From assembly GCA_945788485.1 (NCBI GenBank), contig CALZMB010000089.1, positions 1-8,635 of the forward strand: a stretch of DNA of 8,635 nucleotides, written 5' to 3'. The translations under genes were made by a program, and so were the position numbers. A model generated the notes under the pieces. It was not told the DNA's origin and ran no database searches. It was given only the letters and a program-made list of their open reading frames with translations. This DNA is from an uncultured bacterium. Its GTDB lineage: Bacteria > Bacteroidota > Bacteroidia > Bacteroidales > Bacteroidaceae. Every line of letters starts with the position of its first letter. Positions within the stretch are counted from its first letter, which is position 1. Below are positions 1 through 4,979 of this stretch, one piece after another.

Positions 1-55
1 TTGTCCAGGGTTACGACCGCTTTGCTTAGTACAGCCTTCCAGGCTGGTCGTGACA
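1..55 (-). CDS. possible 5' end of a gene running off the left edge
   Basis: On the minus strand an ATG at 55-53 opens a frame that stays open to the left end, giving MSRPAWKAVLSKAVVTLD (18 residues). The bases just upstream of the ATG are A-rich (ACTATAAAGAAT), as is usual for Bacteroidetes starts, but I see no TAnnTTTG promoter. The fragment is too short to assign a function. On the plus strand another frame is open from the left edge to a TAA at 79-81, so the tail of a plus-strand gene is an equally serious alternative. Confidence 0.2.
10..54. other. branched hairpin at left edge
   Basis: GTTACGACC (10-18) pairs with GGTCGTGAC (46-54) over nine positions with a single G-U wobble. Directly inside the 3' arm, AGCCT (33-37) pairs with AGGCT (41-45) around a TCC loop. 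A 14-nt unpaired stretch separates the outer 5' arm from the inner hairpin. No T-run follows, so this is not a standard terminator. It may be part of a structured RNA or 3' untranslated region, or it may be chance inside coding sequence. Confidence 0.4.
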
Positions 56-183
56 TATTCTTTATAGTATCCACTTATTAATCTCTTGATTGTCAACTTT
101 GTGGGTTAAAGCGAAACTTGAATACATTAATAAAACAGAACAATGCTGTCGGACAGACATTGAGACGCGGAGATAGAGAACAG

Positions 184-230
184 ACGAGACGGGATTCGGA
201 CACTGCCGAACCCCGTCTCGTTTGGTTGTT
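184..230. terminator. strong terminator-like hairpin, possibly bidirectional
   Basis: ACGAGACGGG (184-193) pairs perfectly with CCCGTCTCGT (212-221). After one mismatch the stem continues as TTCGG (195-199) with CCGAA (206-210), around a 6-nt loop. On the plus strand the tail is TTTGGTTGTT. On the minus strand the tail is pyrimidine-rich but without a clean T-run. It lies 86 bp beyond the stop of the minus-strand gene at 307, so it could end that gene's transcript as well as one arriving from the left. The rest of 1-306 shows a second small hairpin (141-162) and no convincing gene. Confidence 0.55.
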
Positions 231-306
231 ATATACGTTGCGCTGAAATCTGTTTCTGCGTTTGCCGGACATCATTCCGCAAAACGCTCATCGCTGTGGC
301 TTAACG

Positions 307-852
307 TCATCTGCCCAGAAGGGCGCACATCTGCCGGGCGCTATCACCCTTCAATGTGATGGGAGAAGTGTAAGGCTCGTAGTTGAAATCGCGATACTCA
401 CACATCTGCATACATATCATCGCGTGTTTCTCGTCGTAGAAACAATCAACGAGGATGCTACCCTGTTCCTGCGGGCGGGGCATGGCTGTCGTGCCGCCAC
501 TTTTCAGGAAATTCAGCACGTCTTCCTTATCCCCTTCCGAGAAATACAATGCCTTATGCGTGATGCCGCTGCCTGTCGGACTGTAAACCATACGGCTGTT
601 TGAAAAGACACTGAGATACAGGCCTGCGACAGCACAGACGAGGCCTGTTGTCATTATTGCCACACTCGTGTTCGCATTGTTGATGCTCGCCGCCATGGGG
701 ATAAGCATCAGGGCGATGCCTGAGACGAGAAGGAGCAAGCCGAGGAATACTCTCAGAAGGCTTGTCTTGTGCAGACAGTCACAATGGTTCTTCAGATAGA
801 AAGATGACAGTGTCGGGATATTTGAGCTTGAATAAAGAATGTTTGTTGCCAT
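307..852 (-). CDS. hypothetical two-helix membrane protein
   Basis: I do not recognise this 181-residue protein. Residues 1-31 are polar. Two hydrophobic segments follow, at about 32-56 and 63-83, consistent with a helical hairpin in the inner membrane. The remaining ~98 residues (84-181) form a soluble domain with Cys at 137, 147, 151 and 176. Both ends would then lie on the same side of the membrane, probably the cytoplasm. The ATG at 852 is preferred because A-rich sequence (AAAAACAAGAAACAATATT) precedes it and the protein then starts just before the helices. The frame can extend to a GTG at 987, but that adds a basic stretch that looks non-coding. The gene is in the same orientation as the 1096-1707 gene, with a 243-bp gap holding no clear promoter, terminator or convincing gene. 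Co-transcription is possible but not shown. A terminator-like hairpin lies 86 bp downstream. Confidence 0.65.
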   Translation of the reverse strand: MATNILYSSSNIPTLSSFYLKNHCDCLHKTSLLRVFLGLLLLVSGIALMLIPMAASINNANTSVAIMTTGLVCAVAGLYLSVFSNSRMVYSPTGSGITHKALYFSEGDKEDVLNFLKSGGTTAMPRPQEQGSILVDCFYDEKHAMICMQMCEYRDFNYEPYTSPITLKGDSARQMCALLGR

Positions 853-1095
853 AATATTGTTTCTTGTTTTTAGTTGTAAATATTTGATAATCAATGTGCA
901 GCCGCATGACAGCCGCAGTATATGTCGAATCTCCTGCCGTTGTTTGCGGCTATTCCGTAACATGATGCCACCCCCTGCCCTGCCCACTTCATAGCGCGGG
1001 GAAGAGACGATGCGACAATTGCACCGCGTGCCTTCGAGAAAACAAGCATCGGTGTTGCAGAAAAAGTTGGAGAATCCGTGAAGTGAAACAAGAAA

Positions 1096-1707
1096 TCAAA
1101 GTATTATCTCTCTCAATGCGAATACGTAGTACTCGCATGGTCTCGCACACCCCCACGGTGTGCTGCTGCCAGAATTCCGGCAGGATAAGAAACGCGTCCA
1201 TGACATGACCGTGGACAATACACTGGCAGGCGACAGCAGGGCGGAAGCTGACAAGAGGCGGTGCGTTGCGCGGAAGCGATGCCCGGGCTTTGAGCCTGAC
1301 GGCACATATCGTCTTGACGATGCCGCCTCAGGCATCTGTGCGCCGGAACTTGTTATGCCTGCAACAGTGTCATAGCCGCCAAGAATCTTGCGAAACGGAA
1401 CATCATCAGATGTCTCAGCCTCGCCCGTGATGCCAAGGTCGAGACAGCCGGCACAATGCTCCTTGTGCTGCAATGAGGCAAGTGGAGAAGAACTGTCGGC
1501 TGCGTATGATGCGTCTGGCGCAGCAAGGCAGTCTGCATGACGGCATGAGGCGGCACTCGCCATTCCCGAAGCCGAGAGCAGGAGAAGAACAACAGACAAG
1601 ATTATGCGGATGAAACCCGTGAGCCTCATCCTTGTTGCCATGCGCCGTGTCTCTGACATAGCAGCCGGGCAGGAATAACAGAAAGTCTTGTCTAACATTG
1701 TCCTCAT
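1096..1707 (-). CDS. small exported Cys/His-containing protein, function unknown
   Basis: The open frame encodes up to 203 residues. From Met27 it reads as a signal peptide: a basic start, a hydrophobic run at about 31-46, and a likely cut after SASGMASA near residue 52. The mature part carries CxHxxC (55-60) and HxxHCxxC (81-88), which resemble metal-ligand clusters. Most of the rest is Ser/Ala-rich with little visible structure. The chosen start (1707) is the outermost one: the promoter box at 1714-1722 puts transcription start only a few bases upstream, so that start would be almost leaderless. ATGs at 1659, 1641 or 1629 would give a normal leader, and the last two also give a better signal peptide. 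Short exported proteins with His/Cys clusters occur next to heavy-metal transport genes in other bacteria, but no such gene is visible here. The C-terminal ~50 residues look unconstrained, so a shifted frame there is possible. Confidence 0.5.
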   Translation of the reverse strand: MRTMLDKTFCYSCPAAMSETRRMATRMRLTGFIRIILSVVLLLLSASGMASAASCRHADCLAAPDASYAADSSSPLASLQHKEHCAGCLDLGITGEAETSDDVPFRKILGGYDTVAGITSSGAQMPEAASSRRYVPSGSKPGHRFRATHRLLSASALLSPASVLSTVMSWTRFLSCRNSGSSTPWGCARPCEYYVFALREIIL

Positions 1708-1713
1708 TTTTAT

Positions 1714-1745
1714 GCAAAGGTAGTCGGAATATGCGGAAGCGCAAA
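1714..1745 (-). promoter_or_regulatory. Bacteroidetes-type promoter for the 1096-1707 gene
   Basis: On the minus strand TACCTTTGC (1722-1714) matches the -7 consensus TAnnTTTG. TTTG (1745-1742) lies 19 bp upstream, as expected for the -33 box. Transcription should start near 1708-1710, at or next to the outermost ATG (1707). Confidence 0.6.
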
Positions 1746-1795
1746 ATACGACCTATTAAATTTTCTTAAACCGATGTGTTTTGATGTCGGTACGA

Positions 1796-1811
1796 TGGCA
1801 GATATTTGCCA
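1796..1811. promoter_or_regulatory. dyad overlapping the ffh -33 box
   Basis: TGGCAGATATTTGCCA is a 16-bp near-palindrome with TGGCA/TGCCA arms. It covers the TTTG at 1805-1808, which is the proposed -33 element of the ffh promoter. That is where a repressor or activator dimer could act, but no regulator can be named. Confidence 0.3.
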
Positions 1812-1837
1812 GAACGTAAAATTATGCTTAACTTTGC
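1805..1837 (+). promoter_or_regulatory. promoter upstream of ffh
   Basis: TTTG (1805-1808) and TAACTTTGC (1829-1837) are 20 bp apart and match the Bacteroidetes -33/-7 consensus. Transcription would start near 1842-1845, giving ffh a leader of about 240 nt that contains nearly all of the palindromic octamer element. It is divergent from the promoter at 1714-1745. The same ten bases TTAACTTTGC occur in the two other plus-strand promoters of this window. Confidence 0.6.
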
Positions 1838-1856
1838 ACGGAAAACGGATAATTAA

Positions 1857-2067
1857 GTAAACAAGTTGACGAGTTGATTCTCTTAGTTGACGAGTAAACA
1901 AGTTGACAAGTTGACAAGTTGATAGATCTGTCAACTCAAAACTTATCACTCGAATACTAACAACTTGTCATACTCGTTTCACTCGTCAACTCGTCAACTA
2001 AGACAATCAACTCGTCAACTCGTTTTTTCGCAAGCTCAAGGGAACTCCTTGTTTCACTCGTCAACTA
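1857..2067. repeat. palindromic octamer repeat element, copy A (ffh leader)
   Basis: The left side consists of copies of ACAAGTTG/ACGAGTTG, three of them in tandem around 1900-1922. The right side carries the complementary units CAACTTGT/CAACTCGT. Bases 1868-1894 and 1990-2016 form a 27-bp inverted repeat with a single mismatch, and weaker complementarity extends it to about 1858-2026. Transcribed, it would fold into a hairpin of roughly 170 nt. A further unit run (TTTCACTCGTCAACT) sits at 2053-2067, just before the ffh start. Bases 1929-1999 align with 3491-3560 of copy B at about 90% identity. No coding function is apparent: translated frames give only a repeating octapeptide, because an 8-bp unit reads through all phases every 24 bp. 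Confidence 0.8.
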
Positions 2068-2083
2068 CTAAATAATAATAAAT

Positions 2084-3433
2084 ATGTTTGAAAATCTCAA
2101 CGAAAGACTTGAACGGTCGTTCAAGATACTCAAAGGAGAAGGAAAGATCACGGAGATCAATGTCGCAGAGACACTGAAAGATGTTCGCCGTGCCCTCCTC
2201 GACGCCGACGTGAACTATAAAGTCGCCAAGACCTTCACCGACACCGTGAAGCAGAAAGCCCTCGGCATGAATGTGCTGACCGCCATCAAGCCGGGCGAGC
2301 TGATGGTGAAGGTGATGCACGACGAGCTTGCCTCACTGATGGGCGGCAAGGCGACAGAGATGACACTCTCATCCACCCCCGGACATCCTGCCGTCATCCT
2401 CATGGCAGGCCTCAACGGTGCCGGAAAGACCACCATGTCCGGAAAACTCGCGCTGATGCTGAAGCAGCGTATGCACCGCAAACCGCTGCTTGCCGCCTGC
2501 GACACGTTCCGTCCCGCAGCCATGGAGCAGCTGAGAGTGCTCGCCGGACAGGTAGAAGTGCCGGTATATATCGAAGAGGGGGCGAAAGACCCTGTTGCCG
2601 TAGCCAAGAACGCCATACAGCATGCCATAGCTACAGGATGCGACACCGTCATTGTCGATACTGCCGGACGACAGTCGATTGACGAAGAACTCATGTCGCA
2701 AATCAAAGACATAAAAGATGCTGTGCAGCCGCAGGAGACTCTGCTCGTCATCGATGCGATGATAGGACAAGAGGCTGTTGCGACAGCGAAGCATTTCAAC
2801 GAGTGTCTCGAAATAGACGGCGTAATCCTCACCAAGCTCGACGGCGATACAAGAGGCGGCGCGGCGTTGTCTGTAAGAACGGTTGTCGATAAGCCGATAA
2901 AGTTCATCGGCACAGGCGAGAAGATGGAAGCCATCGACGTCTTCCACCCCGAACGTATGGCAGACCGCATCCTCGGCATGGGCGACGTGGTGTCGCTCGT
3001 CGAGCGCGCCCAGCAACAGTTCGACGAAGAAGAGGCACGCCGGTTGGAGAAGAAAATCAAGAAGAACAAATTCGACTTCAACGATTTCCTCGGACAGATA
3101 CAGCAGGTGAAGAAGATGGGCAACGTGAAAGACCTCGCCGCCATGATACCTGGCGTAGGCAAAGCCATCAAAGACATCGACATCCCTGACGACCCGTTCA
3201 AGAACATCGAGGCCATCATCGGCTCCATGACACCGAAAGAACGTGAGAACCCCGACATCATCAACCAGTCGCGACGTATGCGCATCGCCAAAGGCTCAGG
3301 CACAAACATACAGGAGGTGAACAAACTCATCAAACAGTTCGACCAGACACGCAAGATGATGAAGATGGTCACAGGCATGGGCACATCAAAAATGATGCAG
3401 ATGGCAAATGCCATGAGGGCAATGAAAAGATAG
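2084..3433 (+). CDS. ffh: signal recognition particle GTPase Ffh
   Basis: This 449-residue protein is the full-length bacterial SRP54 homologue. It binds the SRP RNA and signal sequences of nascent membrane and exported proteins, then docks with the receptor FtsY so that the ribosome is delivered to the Sec translocon. The N domain spans about 1-90. The G domain has the P-loop GLNGAGKTT (109-117), DTFRPAA (140-146), DTAGR (192-196), TKLDGD (250-255) and GTGEK (276-280). The M domain (about 330-449) is rich in Met and basic residues and ends MANAMRAMKR. The ATG at 2084 is preceded by AAATAATAATAAAT, an A/T-rich context without Shine-Dalgarno. A promoter at 1805-1837 and the long repeat-bearing leader lie upstream. 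folD follows after 164 bp with no terminator visible as such in between, so the two are probably co-transcribed. Identification is certain; the operon is inferred. Confidence 0.98.
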   Translation: MFENLNERLERSFKILKGEGKITEINVAETLKDVRRALLDADVNYKVAKTFTDTVKQKALGMNVLTAIKPGELMVKVMHDELASLMGGKATEMTLSSTPGHPAVILMAGLNGAGKTTMSGKLALMLKQRMHRKPLLAACDTFRPAAMEQLRVLAGQVEVPVYIEEGAKDPVAVAKNAIQHAIATGCDTVIVDTAGRQSIDEELMSQIKDIKDAVQPQETLLVIDAMIGQEAVATAKHFNECLEIDGVILTKLDGDTRGGAALSVRTVVDKPIKFIGTGEKMEAIDVFHPERMADRILGMGDVVSLVERAQQQFDEEEARRLEKKIKKNKFDFNDFLGQIQQVKKMGNVKDLAAMIPGVGKAIKDIDIPDDPFKNIEAIIGSMTPKERENPDIINQSRRMRIAKGSGTNIQEVNKLIKQFDQTRKMMKMVTGMGTSKMMQMANAMRAMKR

Positions 3434-3436
3434 TGT

Positions 3437-3585
3437 GTTAGTTGATTCTCTCTTAGTTGACGAGTTGACAAGTTTACAAGTTATTTGTACTGTCATCTCA
3501 CAACTCAGCACTCAATACTATCAACTTGTCATACTCGTTTCACTCGTCAACTTGTCAACTCGTTAACTTGTTTACTCGTCAACTT
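3437..3585. repeat. palindromic octamer repeat element, copy B (ffh-folD spacer)
   Basis: This is the second copy of the element found in the ffh leader. Bases 3491-3560 align with 1929-1999 at about 90%, with 31 identical bases in a row (3522-3552 against 1961-1991). The left arm 3456-3472 and right arm 3551-3567 are complementary at 16 of 17 positions. The element fills nearly the whole gap between the ffh stop and the folD start, ending 12 bp before the folD ATG. It may fold in the ffh-folD transcript and could act in mRNA stability or partial termination, but no T-run terminator is seen. Confidence 0.8.
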
Positions 3586-3597
3586 AAATACAACAAT

Positions 3598-4476
3598 ATG
3601 CAACTTATCGACGGAAAAGCAGTGGCTGCCGCCATCAAGGCGGAGATAGCCGAAGAGGTGCGCCGCATCGTGGCAGAAGGCAAGCGACCTCCACACCTCG
3701 CAGCCATCCTTGTCGGACACGACGGCGGCTCAGAAACATACGTAAAGAACAAAGTGCTCGCGTGCGAGGCATGCGGCTTCACATCCTCGCTCATCAGATA
3801 CGAAGACGATGTCACAGAGGCAGAACTGCTTCAGCGCATCGACGAGCTGAACAACGACGATAACATCGACGGCTTCATCGTGCAGCTGCCGTTGCCGAAG
3901 CACATCAACGAGCAGAACGTCATTGAGCGCATCAGCTGGAAGAAAGACGTTGACGGCTTCCATCCCGTCAATGTCGGCCGCATGGCGATAGGCCTCCCCT
4001 GCTTCATCTCCGCCACGCCTCTCGGCATCATGACACTGCTGCAACGCTACGGCATAGAGACCTCTGGCAAGAACTGCGTCGTCCTCGGCCGGTCGAACAT
4101 CGTGGGCAAGCCGATGGCACAGCTCATGATGCAGAAGAACTTCGGCGACGCCACCGTCACGGTATGCCACAGCCACTCGCGCGATTTGGTGAAGAAATGC
4201 CAAGAGGCGGACATCATCATCGCTGCCATCGGCAGTCCGAAGTTCGTCACTGCTGACATGGTGAAAGACGGGGCTGTCGTCATCGACGTAGGCACGACAA
4301 GAGTGCCGGACAGCACACGGAAGAGCGGCTACCGCCTCACGGGCGACGTGGATTTCGAGAACGTGGCAGAGAAATGCTCGTTCATCACCCCCGTGCCGGG
4401 CGGCGTAGGTCCCATGACAATATGTTCGCTCATGAAGAACACCCTCGCGGCAGGGAAAAAAGAATACTACAAATAA
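3598..4476 (+). CDS. folD: bifunctional methylenetetrahydrofolate dehydrogenase/cyclohydrolase FolD
   Basis: This 292-residue protein is a normal-length FolD. It converts 5,10-methylene-THF to 5,10-methenyl-THF with NADP+ and then hydrolyses that to 10-formyl-THF, supplying one-carbon units for purines and formyl-Met in the cytoplasm. Visible motifs are SETYVKNK (45-52, with the catalytic Tyr48 and Lys52 of the YVxxK signature), QLPLP (96-100), KDVDGFHPVNVGR (116-128), the dinucleotide-binding GRSNIVGKPM (164-173) and the C-terminal signature PVPGGVGPMT (265-274). The usual PCTPxG segment reads SATPLG (138-143), with Ala in place of Cys. The ATG at 3598 gives MQLIDGKAV, the typical FolD start. 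An ATG at 3526 is also in frame, but its extra 24 residues merely translate the octamer repeat, so it is rejected. The gene is probably the second in an ffh-folD transcript and is followed after 33 bp by a strong terminator. Confidence 0.97.
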   Translation: MQLIDGKAVAAAIKAEIAEEVRRIVAEGKRPPHLAAILVGHDGGSETYVKNKVLACEACGFTSSLIRYEDDVTEAELLQRIDELNNDDNIDGFIVQLPLPKHINEQNVIERISWKKDVDGFHPVNVGRMAIGLPCFISATPLGIMTLLQRYGIETSGKNCVVLGRSNIVGKPMAQLMMQKNFGDATVTVCHSHSRDLVKKCQEADIIIAAIGSPKFVTADMVKDGAVVIDVGTTRVPDSTRKSGYRLTGDVDFENVAEKCSFITPVPGGVGPMTICSLMKNTLAAGKKEYYK

Positions 4477-4509
4477 TCTCCTCCCCCATCTTGCCATCGG
4501 CAATACACA

Positions 4510-4560
4510 ACAGAGAGCGGAAGACAAACCTCACGGCTTGTTTCCCGCTCTCTGTTTTTT
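4510..4560 (+). terminator. intrinsic terminator of the ffh-folD unit
   Basis: ACAGAGAGCGG (4510-4520) pairs perfectly with CCGCTCTCTGT (4545-4555). The stem continues inward with two mismatches and one wobble to a TCAC loop (4531-4534). A run of six T (4555-4560) follows. Confidence 0.92.
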
Positions 4561-4647
4561 CGACATACATCATACGCCACGTTTTCTAAGCAAACCGACG
4601 ACATCTTCACGATTTTCCACATTTTCTCAAAAATTTCCTTCATTTTC

Positions 4648-4679
4648 TTTGGCATTAAAAAAAATATTGTTAACTTTGC
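4648..4679 (+). promoter_or_regulatory. promoter of an intergenic transcript
   Basis: TTTGG (4648-4652) and TAACTTTGC (4671-4679), with 19 bp between TTTG and TA, fit the Bacteroidetes consensus well. No ordinary gene follows on the plus strand before the terminator at 4926-4970, so the promoter appears to serve a short or non-coding transcript. Confidence 0.65.
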
Positions 4680-4691
4680 AGTGTGGGAGTA

Positions 4692-4778
4692 ATGACCACT
4701 GAAACCAGCCCGCGAAGTTGGGAAACCTCAGCCGATCTTCACAGGTCGGCTGTTGTAATTTTATACAGTGTATTTTAG
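4692..4778 (+). CDS. possible 28-residue peptide
   Basis: The first ATG of the predicted transcript opens a short frame, MTTETSPRSWETSADLHRSA plus eight mostly hydrophobic residues, ending at TAG 4776-4778. It begins only about 8 nt from the expected transcription start. GGGAG lies upstream, but at a spacing of 2 nt, which is poor. The frame spans the 4729-4752 hairpin, which would be compatible with a leader peptide. There is nothing else in its favour. Confidence 0.15.
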   Translation: MTTETSPRSWETSADLHRSAVVILYSVF

Positions 4779-4779
4779 G

Positions 4780-4905
4780 GGTAGAAGGATTATAGTCCGG
4801 GAACGTCCGCCCCTTCTTCCCCGAGTTCTGCCTGAACATGTTCTGGCGGTCGTTCTTCGCCGCCTCCTCCTCAAGCTCCATCGCCTTGCCGTGCGGTGTC
4901 TTCAC
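4780..4905 (-). pseudogene. possible coding relic on the minus strand
   Basis: From a GTG at 4905 the minus strand reads KTPHGKAMELEEEAAKNDRQ followed by NMFRQNSGKKGRTFPDYNP. Nearly every codon of this part ends in G or C, as expected of a real gene here, but that bias disappears after about 4805. A stop lies two codons upstream of the GTG, and neither promoter nor ribosome site is visible. It looks like the tail of a gene whose front is missing. It lies inside the candidate small RNA on the opposite strand. I do not recognise the family. Confidence 0.2.
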
Positions 4906-4925
4906 ATACGCCTACTCTACACCAC

Positions 4926-4970
4926 AACCACCGCTTGACGGCATCCGCTGCCGTTAAGCGGTGGTTTTTT
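4926..4970 (+). terminator. strong intrinsic terminator
   Basis: AACCACCGCTT (4926-4936) pairs with AAGCGGTGGTT (56-66 in the same hundred, i.e. 4956-4966). A G-U pair and ACGGC/GCCGT extend the stem to 17 positions around a 7-nt loop, and TTTTTT ends at 4970. The T-run is only on the plus strand. It therefore ends a plus-strand transcript, although it lies just beyond the 3' end of the minus-strand receptor gene (4980). Confidence 0.9.
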
Positions 4971-4979
4971 ATATTCGCG

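Larger units (their letters stand above)
4684..4970 (+). ncRNA. candidate structured small RNA
   Basis: The unit is bounded by a good promoter (start expected near 4684) and a very strong terminator, about 285 nt apart. Predicted hairpins by eye are CAGCCGATC/GGTCGGCTG with a 6-nt loop (4729-4752) and GGGGTAGAAGG (4778-4788) with CCTTCTTCCCC (4812-4822), ten of eleven paired. A GGCG/CGCC hairpin (about 4845-4861) and the terminator stem follow. The first hairpin is followed by TTGTAATTTT and might terminate some transcripts at about 80 nt. I could not match it to tmRNA, RNase P RNA or SRP RNA. The alternatives are a small-protein mRNA (a 28-codon frame at 4692-4778) or an untranslated relic. 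The overlap with coding-like sequence on the other strand weakens the case for a purely structural RNA. Confidence 0.4.

Noticed and set aside
94..101. CAACTTTG as a promoter -7 box
   Set aside because: The first T of TAnnTTTG is missing and no -33 box is at the right distance.
891..1091. 66-residue minus-strand frame between the two unknown genes
   Set aside because: It needs a TTG start without a ribosome site. Codon choice is acceptable, but there is no recognisable domain or conserved feature visible, so I left it out.
1710..1949. Minus-strand open frame across the octamer element
   Set aside because: Its N-terminal half is only the repeating octapeptide produced by 8-bp units, and it runs through both divergent promoters.
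1861..2067. CRISPR array
   Set aside because: Units are 8 bp without spacers of constant length, and the two halves are in opposite orientation. No cas gene is present.
2215..3471. 418-residue open frame antisense to ffh, and long frames antisense to folD
   Set aside because: They mirror the strongly biased codons of the real genes, whose protein motifs are unmistakable. The antisense translations have no domain sense.
4684..4970. RNase P RNA, suggested by AGTCCGGG near 4793-4800
   Set aside because: Only these eight bases match the conserved GAGGAAAGUCCGGGC region. The matching 3' conserved segment is absent and the unit is shorter than expected.
4684..4970. tmRNA or SRP RNA
   Set aside because: There is no tRNA-like end, no tag reading frame ending in Ala-Ala, and no SRP Alu/tetraloop signature.
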